A stretch of 64,000 bases of DNA from Homoserinimonas sp. (lineage in GTDB: Bacteria; Actinomycetota; Actinomycetes; Actinomycetales; Microbacteriaceae). Numbering within the stretch: position 1 is the first letter of the stretch; every line of letters starts with the position of its first letter. A program made the translations under genes and the position numbers. The DNA is taken from contig JAMLGP010000001.1 of the NCBI GenBank assembly GCA_023957835.1, positions 1,605,575-1,669,574 on the forward strand. The letters are read 5' to 3'. This document shows, one piece after another, positions 30,488 through 38,656 of the stretch. The notes beneath the pieces are model-generated. The model was not told the DNA's origin, did no database searches, and saw only the letters and a program-made list of their open reading frames with translations.

Positions 30488-31373
30488 CAACGAGACGAAG
30501 TCAAAGATCGCAACCGGTCCCAACGCACCTGGAGTGCCCAAAACCGATCCGATCATCATCGCCGACAATGTGACCCGCCACTTCGGTGGTCTCATGGCCG
30601 TGGATGTCGAACACCTCGAGATTCAGCGCGGAATCATTACCGCGCTCATCGGGCCGAACGGAGCTGGAAAGACCACCCTGTTCAACCTGCTGTCCGGATT
30701 CGATTCACCGAACAGCGGCAAGTGGTCCTTCGATGGCACGGCTCTGGCCGGGATTCCTTCATTCAAGGTCTCCCAAATGGGCCAGGTTCGCACCTTCCAG
30801 CTGACCAAGGCACTGAGCATGCTCTCGGTACTTGAGAACATGAAGCTCGGTGCAAAGGGCCAGTCAGGAGAGCGACTCTGGTCTTCGATTCTCCCGTGGA
30901 CCTGGCGGAAGCAGGACGATGAGATTGAGGCAAAGGCCATGGATCTCCTCGCAAGGTTCAAACTCGACACCAAGGCGGACGACTTTGCAGCGAGCCTTTC
31001 CGGTGGCCAGCGAAAGCTGCTCGAAATGGCAAGGGCGCTAATGAGCGACCCTAGTCTCATCATGCTCGATGAGCCGATGGCTGGAGTGAATCCGGCGCTG
31101 ACCGAGTCTCTACTCGAGCACATCGTGGATCTGAAGAAACACGGGATGTCCGTGCTGTTCGTCGAGCACGACATGCAGATGGTGAGCCACATCGCCGATT
31201 GGGTAGTCGTAATGGCGGAAGGCAAGGTCGTAGCGGAAGGTCCACCCTCTGCCGTGATGAAGGACCCCGCGGTTATCGATGCGTACCTCGGGAGTCACCA
31301 GGGAACCGACCTCGGAGTAGTGACCGGTCGCATTGACCTCCCAGACCTGAGCAAGTCGAAAGGTTCAAAATGA
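30474..31373 (+). CDS. livG: Branched-chain amino acid-type ABC transporter ATPase LivG
   Basis: ATPase subunit, 299 residues. An unusual 30-residue Lys/Pro-rich N-terminal extension precedes the domain start VTRHFGGLMAVDV. Walker A GPNGAGKTTLFNLL is near residue 63, the signature LSGGQRKLLEMARALM near 175, Walker B LIMLDEPMAGVNPAL and the switch His in LFVEHDMQMV. The LivG-specific GLMAV and MAGVNP are present. A C-terminal tail after the MKDPAVIDAYLGS motif extends about 28 residues. It overlaps livM by 14 bases. Confidence 0.95.
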   Translation: MPASSNETKSKIATGPNAPGVPKTDPIIIADNVTRHFGGLMAVDVEHLEIQRGIITALIGPNGAGKTTLFNLLSGFDSPNSGKWSFDGTALAGIPSFKVSQMGQVRTFQLTKALSMLSVLENMKLGAKGQSGERLWSSILPWTWRKQDDEIEAKAMDLLARFKLDTKADDFAASLSGGQRKLLEMARALMSDPSLIMLDEPMAGVNPALTESLLEHIVDLKKHGMSVLFVEHDMQMVSHIADWVVVMAEGKVVAEGPPSAVMKDPAVIDAYLGSHQGTDLGVVTGRIDLPDLSKSKGSK

Positions 31374-32122
31374 GTAAAGAAAAGACCGCCGAGCCGGTAG
31401 TCGAGGTGAAGGACCTTGTCGCGGGCTATCTGCCGGGAATCAACATCCTGAACGGCTGCAGCATCGTCGCGAACAAAGGCGAGCTCATCGGAATCATCGG
31501 TCCTAACGGGGCCGGAAAGTCGACTCTCCTAAAGGCGATCTTCGGTCAGGTTGAGGTGCGTGGCGGTGAGATCACCCTCTTCGGGGAGGACATCACCTTC
31601 CTGCCGGCCCACAAGCTCGTTGCCAAGCAAGTCGCGATGGTTCCGCAGAACAACAACGTCTTCCCTTCGCTCAGCGTCGAGGAGAATCTGCAGATGGGCT
31701 TGTTCCAGAACCCGAAGATCTACCCGGAGCGGCTTGAGTTCGTGCTTTCGCTGTTCAAGGAACTCGGTTCCAGACTCAAGCAGCGGGCAGGCTCCCTCTC
31801 AGGTGGAGAGCGTCAAATGGTAGCAATGTCGAGGGCCCTCATGATGGACCCGCACGTGTTGCTCCTGGATGAGCCTTCTGCTGGTCTTTCGCCGATACGT
31901 CAGGATGAAGCGTTCATCCGGGTATCTGAAATCAACAAGGCCGGAGTAACGACCATCATGGTAGAGCAGAATGCAAGGCGTTGCCTCCAGATTTGCGACC
32001 GAGGCTATGTTCTCGATCAGGGCAAGGATGCCTACACCGGTACCGGGCGAGAGATGCTGCACGACCCCAAGGTCATCAGCCTCTACCTCGGCACTCTGGG
32101 TGCAGACGGAGAAGCCGCCTAG
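31370..32122 (+). CDS. livF: Branched-chain amino acid-type ABC transporter ATPase LivF
   Basis: Second ATPase subunit, 250 residues. It has DLVAGYLPGINILNGCS, Walker A GPNGAGKSTLLKAI near residue 46, the signature LSGGERQMVAMSRALMM near 144, Walker B VLLLDEPSAGLSPI and a switch region MVEQNARRCLQI, where the usual His of other ABC ATPases is replaced by Gln-Asn as is normal for LivF. It overlaps livG as ATGA. It completes the livHMGF set, leaving the binding protein on the opposite strand downstream. Confidence 0.95.
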   Translation: MSKEKTAEPVVEVKDLVAGYLPGINILNGCSIVANKGELIGIIGPNGAGKSTLLKAIFGQVEVRGGEITLFGEDITFLPAHKLVAKQVAMVPQNNNVFPSLSVEENLQMGLFQNPKIYPERLEFVLSLFKELGSRLKQRAGSLSGGERQMVAMSRALMMDPHVLLLDEPSAGLSPIRQDEAFIRVSEINKAGVTTIMVEQNARRCLQICDRGYVLDQGKDAYTGTGREMLHDPKVISLYLGTLGADGEAA

Positions 32123-32136
32123 AGGGCTTTAGAAGG

Positions 32137-32165
32137 CTTGAAGGGGGCTACCGGCCCCCTTCAAG
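32137..32165 (+). terminator. Terminator of the liv operon
   Basis: CTTGAAGGGGGC and GCCCCCTTCAAG form a perfect 12-base-pair stem with loop TACCG, 15 bases after the livF stop. A weak TGTTTAA follows. Confidence 0.75.
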
Positions 32166-32172
32166 TGTTTAA

Positions 32173-32326
32173 GGCTCTCTACGGGGCGCACAGCGGGCGG
32201 CGGGCTGGTTCGATTTGCGTCAACCTCGGAACCGAGCGTCGGAAAAGCCGGTTGGGCGACCGGTCTGCGCCGGGCACATGACCGACTCGAAGCCGTTTGC
32301 TGCCCCGTGTTGAGAGAGCCCCGTAG
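32173..32326. other. Structured intergenic element of unknown function
   Basis: GGCTCTCT (32173-32180) pairs with AGAGAGCC (32313-32320) and the adjacent ACGGGGC (32181-32187) with GCCCCGT (32302-32308), closing a region of about 115 bases that holds further hairpins such as CCGGT/ACCGG. A second GCCCCGTAG at 32318-32326 can pair perfectly with CTACGGGGC (32179-32187), so two exclusive folds exist. No coding frame with plausible composition covers it. It may be a small RNA, a 3' UTR structure, or a remnant; strand is unknown. Confidence 0.5.
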
Positions 32327-32365
32327 CGCTTGCGTCCTGGCTAAGCGCCCGTGTTCGCTTAAAGG

Positions 32366-32397
32366 GTTGGGCCCCGGTCTTGCGACCGGGGCCCAAC
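32366..32397 (-). terminator. Terminator of livJ
   Basis: GTTGGGCCCCGGTC and GACCGGGGCCCAAC form a perfect 14-base-pair stem with loop TTGC. It lies 26 bases past the livJ stop and is followed on that strand by CCTTTAAG. Confidence 0.75.
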
Positions 32398-32422
32398 TTG
32401 GTTCTGCTCCTAGCGGATCAAA

Positions 32423-33691
32423 TTAGTTGAGCCGCGTGAACCTGTTGTCTGCGCCGTACTGGAAGATACCAATGGTCGCTTCGGTGGGGTCACCGAACTC
32501 GTCAAAGGTAACCGGTCCGGAGGCACCGTCGTAGTCGACGACGCCGCCATCGGCGATGACTTGGGCACCGGACTTGAAGTCGGTAACCTTCTCGCCGTTT
32601 CCAGTACCACCGGAGACCTCGCGAAGCTTAGTCGCGATGTCGGTCGCCTTGGTGGACTTGGCTGCAAGAGCGGCCAGGGCCAGCAGGATTACTCCGTCGT
32701 AGGACTCGGCAGCGTAGCTGTAGTCCTCGAGCTCTCCGCCCCACTGCTCCTTGTAGACATCCTGCAGACGCTGCTGGAAGTCATCCGAGAGGACCGGGCC
32801 AGGAGTCGTACCCTTGGCACCGGTGAGGGTGCCAGCAGGCAGTTCGTCACCGAACTGCTTGAGGTTTCCATCAACCAGGTAGAGGTGGGACATGTCGAAT
32901 CCGGTCGCCTTGAGGGCCGGAGCGATCGTGTAGATCTCGTCGAAGGAGACGATTGCAATTGCGTCCGGGTTCTCGGCTGTAACTGCAGCGATCTGAGCAT
33001 CGAAGGTGGTGTCACCAGCGTTGAAGAACTTCGAGGCAACAACCTTACCGCCGGCACCTTCGAAGACCTCACGGGTGACCTTCTCGAGGCCGGTGCCGTA
33101 AGCGTCGTTCAACGAGATCATTCCGAGGGTGCTTGCACCATCCTTCGCGATCAGGTTTCCAAGAACTTCACCCTGAAGCAGGTCAGACGGCGCAGTCCTC
33201 CAGTAGAGGTTGTGGTCATCCCAGTTGGTGAAGTCCGGAGAAGTGTTTGCCGGGGAGAACTCGATGGTGTCAGCTCCAACAATCTGGTCGATGACCAGCT
33301 TGGAAACACCAGATGAGGCTGCTCCGAATACGACGTCAACACCCTTGGCGAGTAGGTTCGGGACAGTGGTGGCATAGGCCTTATTGTCCGCGTCACCAGA
33401 GTCACCGTAGGTGACCTCGACAGTGATGCCCATCTTGGCCTCGTTGATCTCCTTCGCCGCCAGAGCGACGCCAGCCTCTTCAGGCGGGCCGAGGAACGCG
33501 AGGGCTCCAGTCTCTGGAAGCAGAGTTCCGATCTTAAGGACGAGGTCCTTCGCCGGTCCGCTTGAGCCGCCGTCATCGGTTGGTGCACAACCGCTGAGGA
33601 CGAGTGCGCCAGCGCCAATGATGGCGACGCCACTCAGGACCGAACGAACATACTTTGAGCGGGAGGCCTTAGCCTTCGCGAATGCGCTCAT
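32423..33691 (-). CDS. livJ: Branched-chain amino acid-type ABC transporter substrate-binding lipoprotein
   Basis: Extracytoplasmic solute receptor of 422 residues. A basic N-terminus and hydrophobic helix end in the lipobox LVLSGC (Cys near residue 35), so it should be lipid-anchored. The mature part is a periplasmic binding fold type I with IGTLLPETGALAFLGPPEEAGVALAAKEINE at its start, a hinge around AIVSFDEIYTIAPAL and the C-terminal TFDEFGDPTEATIGIFQ. Strong ribosome site AAGGAG four bases before ATG. It is convergent with livHMGF instead of being the first gene of that operon, which allows separate, probably higher expression. Ligand not known. Confidence 0.94.
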   Translation of the reverse strand: MSAFAKAKASRSKYVRSVLSGVAIIGAGALVLSGCAPTDDGGSSGPAKDLVLKIGTLLPETGALAFLGPPEEAGVALAAKEINEAKMGITVEVTYGDSGDADNKAYATTVPNLLAKGVDVVFGAASSGVSKLVIDQIVGADTIEFSPANTSPDFTNWDDHNLYWRTAPSDLLQGEVLGNLIAKDGASTLGMISLNDAYGTGLEKVTREVFEGAGGKVVASKFFNAGDTTFDAQIAAVTAENPDAIAIVSFDEIYTIAPALKATGFDMSHLYLVDGNLKQFGDELPAGTLTGAKGTTPGPVLSDDFQQRLQDVYKEQWGGELEDYSYAAESYDGVILLALAALAAKSTKATDIATKLREVSGGTGNGEKVTDFKSGAQVIADGGVVDYDGASGPVTFDEFGDPTEATIGIFQYGADNRFTRLN

Positions 33692-33876
33692 GTTGCTCCT
33701 TGTGTTTGGTAATTACTGACAAGCCGGAATGATTCCGACGATCTTGTAAGGGTATTGGCAATCCCGCCGGTTCTCCACATTGAGGGGTCACAGGGCGATA
33801 ACACAACGCAATTGTTACTTTCCGTGACCTCAACCGGCTTCTTTGGCCAATTGGGAAAGCTCGCGAATTGCGAGCT

Positions 33877-34818
33877 TCAACTCGGGAGAGGGTTGGATCG
33901 GCGAATCGACCTCGCATTGGCAATCATGTCGCCGCTTAGCACGATCAGGGCGACCCAGACCAGTCCGAATCCGATCCAGCGCTCCGGAGGCATTGCCTCG
34001 TGCATTACGAACGTTCCGAAAATGAACTGGAGAATCGGAGTCAGGAACTGAATCAGCCCTACGTAGACGAGAGGCAGCCGCCTGGCTGCCGAGGCGAACA
34101 GGATTAGCGGTATGGCCGTGACTATTCCGGCCAGCGCAAGCAGGAAGGTGTTCAACGGACCCGCATTTCCGAAGACTATTCCGGTAGTCGCGCCGACGAG
34201 GACCAACTGGCCGATGCCGACCGGGATGAGCCATGCGGTTTCGATCGTCAGCCCGGTAACGGCATCCACTTTCGGTCCGACGCGCTTCTTGATCAAGCCG
34301 TACAGTCCGAAGGAGAAGGCCAGAGAAAGCGAAATCCAGGGAAAGACTCCATAGTTGAAAGCGAGAACCAGAACGGCGATTGCGCTGATTGCGACCGCCA
34401 CCCACTGCGCAGGGCGAAGCCGCTCCTTTAGAACGAGCACCCCCAGGAGCACGGTGACAATCGGGTTGATGAAATAACCAAGAGCAGCCTCATTTACCTG
34501 CTCGTTTAGAGTCGCAAATACGTAAATCTGCCAGTTGATGATGATGAACAGGGCGGCGAGCCCGAGGCCGTAGAAAGTCCGCTTGTCTCGCACCACCTTC
34601 GCGGCCTTGATCCAGCGCCTGGAAAGAGTAAGAAGAATCGCGCAGAAGACCAGCGAGAAGAGAATGCGCCAGGCGACAATCTCAATTGCGCCTGCCGGAG
34701 CCAGAACAAGAAAGTAGGCCGGCAGGAACCCCCAAAGACCATATGCACCGAGCGCAAACAAGATTCCGGAGCTTGTGCTCCCAGGACTTTCCGATTGCTT
34801 TTGACCAGTCTCCGTCAC
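33877..34818 (-). CDS. rarD: EamA/RhaT family transporter RarD
   Basis: Drug/metabolite superfamily permease, 313 residues with ten predicted helices arranged as two EamA repeats. RarD-type signatures are GAYGLWGFLPAYF at the N-terminus, the long ALFIIINWQIYVFATLNEQVNEAALGYFINPI segment and LQFLTPILQFIFG-like sequence in the second half. Substrate is unknown; the chloramphenicol-sensitive label of E. coli RarD is not informative here. GTG start with no ribosome site; a TAGAGT box lies six bases upstream, indicating a leaderless transcript separate from groES. Confidence 0.92.
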   Translation of the reverse strand: MTETGQKQSESPGSTSSGILFALGAYGLWGFLPAYFLVLAPAGAIEIVAWRILFSLVFCAILLTLSRRWIKAAKVVRDKRTFYGLGLAALFIIINWQIYVFATLNEQVNEAALGYFINPIVTVLLGVLVLKERLRPAQWVAVAISAIAVLVLAFNYGVFPWISLSLAFSFGLYGLIKKRVGPKVDAVTGLTIETAWLIPVGIGQLVLVGATTGIVFGNAGPLNTFLLALAGIVTAIPLILFASAARRLPLVYVGLIQFLTPILQFIFGTFVMHEAMPPERWIGFGLVWVALIVLSGDMIANARSIRRSNPLPS

Positions 34819-34824
34819 TGCTCA

Positions 34825-34830
34825 ACTCTA
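34825..34830 (-). promoter_or_regulatory. Leaderless-type -10 box of rarD
   Basis: TAGAGT ends six bases before the GTG start codon of rarD. Confidence 0.45.
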
Positions 34831-34849
34831 TTCGCAGTTAAGAAGGCCA

Positions 34850-34879
34850 AAGCCCGCAAGGGCGGTGCCTTACGGGCTT
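34850..34879 (-). terminator. Terminator of groES
   Basis: AAGCCCGCAAGG and CCTTACGGGCTT pair with one C-A mismatch, 18 bases past the groES stop; TTTGG follows on the groES strand. Confidence 0.6.
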
Positions 34880-34897
34880 CAGTCGAAGTTGGAAACT

Positions 34898-35194
34898 TCA
34901 GCGAACGACGATTGCGAGCACGTCGCGAGCCGATAGCACGAGCAGGTCATCCCCGCCGAACTTCACCTCGGTTCCGCCGTACTTGGAGTAAATGACCTTG
35001 TCGCCCACGGCGATGTCGAGTGGCACTCGGTTGCCGTTGTCGTCGATGCGACCCGGGCCTACTGCCACTACTTCGCCTTCTTGCGGCTTCTCTTTCGCGG
35101 TGTCGGGAATGACGAGCCCGGAAGCTGTCACCTGCTCCGCGTCTACCTGCTTTACGACAATTCGATCCTCGAGCGGCTTGATGGACACCGACAC
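34898..35194 (-). CDS. groES: Co-chaperonin GroES
   Basis: 10-kDa co-chaperonin of 98 residues, forming the heptameric lid of GroEL. It has [44 protein letters not shown], including the mobile loop (about 17-34), and the [24 protein letters not shown] end. GTG start with AGAGG six bases upstream. No groEL follows; the next gene is rarD, so the chaperonin subunit must be elsewhere. Two HrcA-type CIRCE operators lie in its upstream region, so heat-shock control through HrcA is expected. Confidence 0.97.
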   Translation of the reverse strand: MSVSIKPLEDRIVVKQVDAEQVTASGLVIPDTAKEKPQEGEVVAVGPGRIDDNGNRVPLDIAVGDKVIYSKYGGTEVKFGGDDLLVLSARDVLAIVVR

Positions 35195-35233
35195 GGTTGA
35201 CCTCTGCTTTCTTACAGTTCAAAATTCGTGGGA

Positions 35234-35260
35234 TTAGCACTCTCACTCGGAGTGTGCCAG
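35234..35260. promoter_or_regulatory. CIRCE operator, proximal (degenerate)
   Basis: TTAGCACTC, nine bases, GTGTGCCAG: the left arm matches the CIRCE consensus TTAGCACTC-N9-GAGTGCTAA exactly, the right arm has three mismatches. It lies about 40 bases before the groES start. Confidence 0.75.
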
Positions 35261-35279
35261 ATCAACTTTACCCGTGCAG

Positions 35280-35306
35280 TTGGCACTCTCGCAAGACGAG
35301 TGCCAG
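35280..35306. promoter_or_regulatory. CIRCE operator, distal
   Basis: TTGGCACTC, nine bases, GAGTGCCAG: a perfect inverted repeat with one mismatch to consensus in the left arm and two in the right. It overlaps a plausible groES promoter on the minus strand (TTGCGA, 18 bases, TAAAGT). Confidence 0.85.
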
Positions 35307-35417
35307 CAGTCGACCTCAGCCGCACTGGCGATCACCGATCACAGTCGGCCATCGGTACGTCCGTCGGCGGTTTGTCGAATCTGATTGCCGCCGCGACTCT
35401 AATGAGAAGATGTTCCG

Positions 35418-36608
35418 GTGAACCGGGAAGATCTCGTCGAGTTGCTCAATCCCGAGAGCATCGACCTGCTCGAATCGCTACCTGACTGGCAATCCGGCAG
35501 TGACGTGGTTCGAACTGTGAGCCGGCTTCGGGCTGCAGGGCATTCCGCAGAGCGAATTGCCGTCGTGCTGAGCCAGGCAAAGCTGAGAAAGCGGGCGAAG
35601 GCTAAGTTCGGGGAATTCGCCGGTCGAATGTTGTTTACCGAGGCCGGACTGGAGCAGGCGACAAGGCTCTCGGTAGCGGCGATTCACGCCAAAAGGTTCC
35701 TGGATGCGAAAGTTTCCCGGCTTGCTGACCTCGGCTCGGGAATCGGAGGGGATTCCATGGCCTTTGCCGCCCTCGGCCTCGAGGTCACGGCAATTGAGCA
35801 GGATGAAGTAACCGCAGCAATAGCCACCTACAATCTTGCGCCCTGGCCGAATGCGAGAGTGCTTTGCGAGAGAGCCGAGGAGGCTTCAATAAGAGACTTC
35901 GATGCGCTCTGGCTGGATCCTGCGAGACGAAGTGAAAGCAGGCGCTTCTCCGATCCCGAACAGTGGTCGCCTTCGCTCGAATTCGTATTCGAGTTGTCGA
36001 AGCAACTTCCCACAGGCGTCAAGCTCGCCCCCGGTCTGGACCGCGACCTGATACCCGATGACGCAGAAGCACAGTGGATCTCGGCAGAAGGAACAGTCGT
36101 GGAGCTCGTCTTGTGGTTCGGCGAACTTGCCAGAGACCGAGTTCGCAGGTCCGCCCTGGTGATTCGCGACGGCCGAAGCAACGAACTGACCAGCTCTGGC
36201 GACAGCGAGGATGCCGAACTCGGCGATCTCGGAACCTACTTGTACGAACCAGACGGCGCGGTCATCCGGGCTCGACTAATCGGGGATCTTGCTCGCAGCC
36301 TTAGCGCGAACATGATCAGCCCCGATATCGCATGGATGAGCTCTGAGCTCAAGGTGGACTCGCCTTTCGCCTCTAGATTCAAAGTGCTCGAAGTGCAGGG
36401 CTTCAAGATTGCGAGCCTGAAGAAGAGGCTCGCTGAGCTTCAGATTGGCGAACTCGAGATCAAGAAGCGCGGGATTGACGTTGACCCGGCCCAGTTGCGG
36501 GAGAGTCTGAAACTGCGCGGAGCCGAGAGCGCGACCCTGATCCTGACGAGGCTGGCTGGCAAGCGAGTTGCGATCCTCGCCAATCGCGAGCAGCCCGAAA
36601 TGAATTGA
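35418..36608 (+). CDS. THUMP-like class I SAM-dependent methyltransferase
   Basis: A 396-residue protein. An N-terminal helical region (1-65, RKRAKAKFGEFAGRMLFTEAGLEQATR) precedes a Rossmann methyltransferase domain with the SAM motif ADLGSGIGGDSMAFAALG near residue 105, acidic AIEQDE and the catalytic-type LWLDPARR near 175, a DPxR motif seen in RNA or small-molecule methyltransferases. The C-terminal ~100 residues resemble the THUMP-like domain of the actinobacterial family found next to groES. The target is unknown, probably RNA. GTG start without a clear ribosome site. It is divergent from groES across a 223-base region. Confidence 0.85.
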   Translation: MNREDLVELLNPESIDLLESLPDWQSGSDVVRTVSRLRAAGHSAERIAVVLSQAKLRKRAKAKFGEFAGRMLFTEAGLEQATRLSVAAIHAKRFLDAKVSRLADLGSGIGGDSMAFAALGLEVTAIEQDEVTAAIATYNLAPWPNARVLCERAEEASIRDFDALWLDPARRSESRRFSDPEQWSPSLEFVFELSKQLPTGVKLAPGLDRDLIPDDAEAQWISAEGTVVELVLWFGELARDRVRRSALVIRDGRSNELTSSGDSEDAELGDLGTYLYEPDGAVIRARLIGDLARSLSANMISPDIAWMSSELKVDSPFASRFKVLEVQGFKIASLKKRLAELQIGELEIKKRGIDVDPAQLRESLKLRGAESATLILTRLAGKRVAILANREQPEMN

Positions 36609-36638
36609 GCGGGCCACGGCGAACCGTGACCCGCTCAA
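36605..36638 (+). terminator. Terminator of the methyltransferase gene
   Basis: TTGAGCGGG/CCCGCTCAA outer stem and CACGG/CCGTG inner stem with a CGAA loop; the stop codon TGA lies in the 5' arm. Confidence 0.6.
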
Positions 36639-36651
36639 GAGCGATCTCCAA

Positions 36652-36667
36652 TGATCAGTACTGATCA
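36652..36667. repeat. Perfect 16-bp palindrome TGATCAGTACTGATCA
   Basis: Two TGATCA hexamers in head-to-head arrangement, with a third TGATCA at 36690-36695, which overlaps the stop codon of the DUF4190 gene. Could be an operator-like site or part of a terminator; no match known to me. Confidence 0.5.
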
Positions 36668-36693
36668 ATGATTAACTGACCAGCAACTTCTGA

Positions 36694-37005
36694 TCAGTAG
36701 TTTGGAATGTTGCTAAGGATGGCTGTGCTCGAGCCCAGAATGATCATCGGCAACACAATGGCGAAGACCATGATCAGGATCCAAAGCGCGGTGAAGACAT
36801 AACCGAGGATGGTTCCCCAGAGAGCGAGCGGCTGTCCGCCCTCTCCGGTCTTCTTGATCTGGCCAAGTGCGATGTGACCGCAAATGATGCCGGCAGGAGC
36901 GAACACGAAAGCACCGATCAGGGCGATGATTGCCAGAGTGTTGGTCGGCTTTGCCGCCGGAGCTGCCGAGTAGGGAGCCGGGGCAGGGGGTGGGGCGTCA
37001 GTCAT
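36694..37005 (-). CDS. DUF4190 domain-containing membrane protein
   Basis: Small membrane protein, 103 residues. A Pro/Ala-rich N-terminal tail (about 1-20) is followed by two helices with the DUF4190 pattern: LAIIALIGAFVFAPAGIICGHIALGQIKKTGEGG, then LALWGTILGYVFTALWILIMVFAIVLP. The GHIAL-x-QIK turn is diagnostic. Function is unknown. Ribosome site GGAG precedes the ATG by five bases and a promoter with a perfect TTGACA -35 lies upstream, so it is probably well expressed alone. Confidence 0.88.
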   Translation of the reverse strand: MTDAPPPAPAPYSAAPAAKPTNTLAIIALIGAFVFAPAGIICGHIALGQIKKTGEGGQPLALWGTILGYVFTALWILIMVFAIVLPMIILGSSTAILSNIPNY

Positions 37006-37047
37006 TTGTTCTCCGATTTCTAGGGTGGACTATCGTCCAGCGGTGCC

Positions 37048-37076
37048 ATAGTCTCACTGCTTGCCGAGGGTGTCAA
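37048..37076 (-). promoter_or_regulatory. Promoter of the DUF4190 gene
   Basis: TTGACA (-35, 37071-37076), 17-base spacer, GACTAT (-10, 37048-37053). The -35 is a perfect consensus, the -10 is weak. The start codon is 43 bases from the -10 box. Confidence 0.5.
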
Positions 37077-37112
37077 CTGGGCTTGCGATATACCGGTTGG
37101 CTCAAACCGGGC

Positions 37113-38162
37113 CTAATCTGCGCGGTCTGGCTGAATTTCTGTAACCGGCAGAGTCGAATCGGCGCCGAAGCTCAAATTGGAAGGCTCGAAGCCAGCCATG
37201 ATTAGCTGGGCGGCAAGAGCAGCGATCATTGCACCGTTATCGGTGCAGAGACTAAGAGGAGGGATGCGAAGTTCGACTTTCTCTTTAGCGCAGCGCAATT
37301 CCGCTTCCCCGCGCAGTCGAGCGTTTGCAACTACTCCCCCTCCAAGCAGCAGCCTCGGAACTTCCAGATCGCGGCAGGCGGCGAGCGCCTTAGTCAACAG
37401 AACATCGACCACCGCCTCTCGGAAACCTGCGGCAATCGCCCCCACATCCGGAGTCTCGGCAGTTTCAACGTGTCTGGCTACAGCGGTTTTCAGCCCGGAG
37501 AACGAAAAATCGTAGCGGTGCTTTTCCAGATCTTTGGGCAGGCTCAGGCCCCTCGGAAACCTGATTTTGTTCGGATCGCTGCCGCTCGCCGCAAGGTCGA
37601 TTTGCGGCCCTCCGGGATAGGGCAATCCGAGGATTCGGGCGATCTTGTCGAAGGCCTCTCCGGCTGCATCGTCGATCGTCTCGCCAAGTAGCTCGACATC
37701 CGAGACAAGATCTCGAACCAGAAGGAGCGAAGTGTGCCCGCCTGATACCAGGAGGGCGACAGTCGGAAACTCGATCGGATCCCCGGAGAGGACATCCGCT
37801 CCTATGTGGCCGACAAGGTGATTCACCGCATAAACAGGCTTGGCGAGAGCCACAGCGAGCGCCTTGGCCGCACCTATTCCCACCATGAGGGCTCCGGCCA
37901 GTCCCGGTCCGCTTGTAACTGCGACCGCGTCGATCTCGGAGAGCTCGATCTTCGCTTCGCTCAGTGCCTGACTGAGGCTCGGAGTGAGAGCTTCCAGGTG
38001 GGCGCGGGCTGCGATTTCTGGAACCACTCCGCCGTAGCGCGCGTGCTCTTCCATCGAAGATGCGATGACATTTGCCAGCAGCCGGTCACCTCGAACAATT
38101 CCGATTCCGGTCTCATCGCAGCTCGTTTCGATTCCAAGAACCAGCGGGTCTTTCCTGTTCAA
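37113..38162 (-). CDS. tsaD: tRNA N6-adenosine threonylcarbamoyltransferase TsaD
   Basis: Transfers the threonylcarbamoyl group to A37 of ANN-decoding tRNAs. The 349-residue ASKHA-fold protein has [15 protein letters not shown] at the start, the metal-binding His pair in [12 protein letters not shown] near 115, [13 protein letters not shown] and [17 protein letters not shown]. The start is TTG, chosen because GGGAGG lies six bases upstream and it overlaps the rimI stop as TTGA. It closes the run alr-tsaE-tsaB-rimI-tsaD and needs the TsaB and TsaE proteins encoded upstream. Confidence 0.97.
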   Translation of the reverse strand: MNRKDPLVLGIETSCDETGIGIVRGDRLLANVIASSMEEHARYGGVVPEIAARAHLEALTPSLSQALSEAKIELSEIDAVAVTSGPGLAGALMVGIGAAKALAVALAKPVYAVNHLVGHIGADVLSGDPIEFPTVALLVSGGHTSLLLVRDLVSDVELLGETIDDAAGEAFDKIARILGLPYPGGPQIDLAASGSDPNKIRFPRGLSLPKDLEKHRYDFSFSGLKTAVARHVETAETPDVGAIAAGFREAVVDVLLTKALAACRDLEVPRLLLGGGVVANARLRGEAELRCAKEKVELRIPPLSLCTDNGAMIAALAAQLIMAGFEPSNLSFGADSTLPVTEIQPDRAD

Positions 38163-38656
38163 GACTCGCCTCCCTCTGCAAGCACCGGGAGGGGCTGGAG
38201 AATCGGCGCTCTCATTACGATCGCGTCGACTCCCGCGGGCTGGTAGTAGCCGCGTCGCAAGTCGACCTGCTCGAATCCGAGCTTTCGATACAGTCCGATG
38301 GCCACCGGGTTGTCTGCTCTGACTTCAAGAAACACTTCCTCTGCTCCCCTGGAACGCGCTCCGGCAATCAGCCGCTCGAGCAGAACCCTGCCGATTCCCC
38401 TATTTCTCAATTCCTGGGCGACCGCAACCGTCTGAATGTCGGCCTGCAGGGATCCTTTCGGCGCTAGCACTCCGCCGTAACCGATCAGCTCCTCCGGCTG
38501 CCGCGGATCGAAGCAAATCAGGTAATAGGTGTGGGGGCTCGAAATTTCGGCGAGCATGGTCTCCTGCGACCAGGCGTCCTCCGGAAAGGTCACCCTTTCG
38601 ATCTTCATGATCTGCTCAAGATTGGCCGGACCGGCCTCCTGCAACTGCCAGCTCAT
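38159..38656 (-). CDS. rimI: Ribosomal protein S18-alanine N-acetyltransferase
   Basis: GNAT enzyme of 165 residues. The acetyl-CoA binding motif [21 protein letters not shown] lies near residue 85, followed by [21 protein letters not shown], the typical RimI segment with the catalytic-site Tyr. RimI acetylates the N-terminus of ribosomal protein S18. It sits between tsaB and tsaD with four-base overlaps on both sides, the normal actinobacterial order, where some genomes have a RimI-TsaD fusion. Substrate breadth in Actinobacteria may be wider. Confidence 0.92.
   Translation of the reverse strand: MSWQLQEAGPANLEQIMKIERVTFPEDAWSQETMLAEISSPHTYYLICFDPRQPEELIGYGGVLAPKGSLQADIQTVAVAQELRNRGIGRVLLERLIAGARSRGAEEVFLEVRADNPVAIGLYRKLGFEQVDLRRGYYQPAGVDAIVMRAPILQPLPVLAEGGES

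Noticed and set aside
32201..32220. GGTTCGATTT resembling a tRNA T-loop
   Set aside because: The flanks do not form a five-base-pair T stem and no acceptor, D or anticodon arm can be found on either strand.
32173..32326. SRP (4.5S) RNA, 6S-like RNA or tmRNA at the structured element
   Set aside because: The SRP RNA apical sequence and tmRNA tRNA-like ends are absent on both strands; length does not fit tmRNA.
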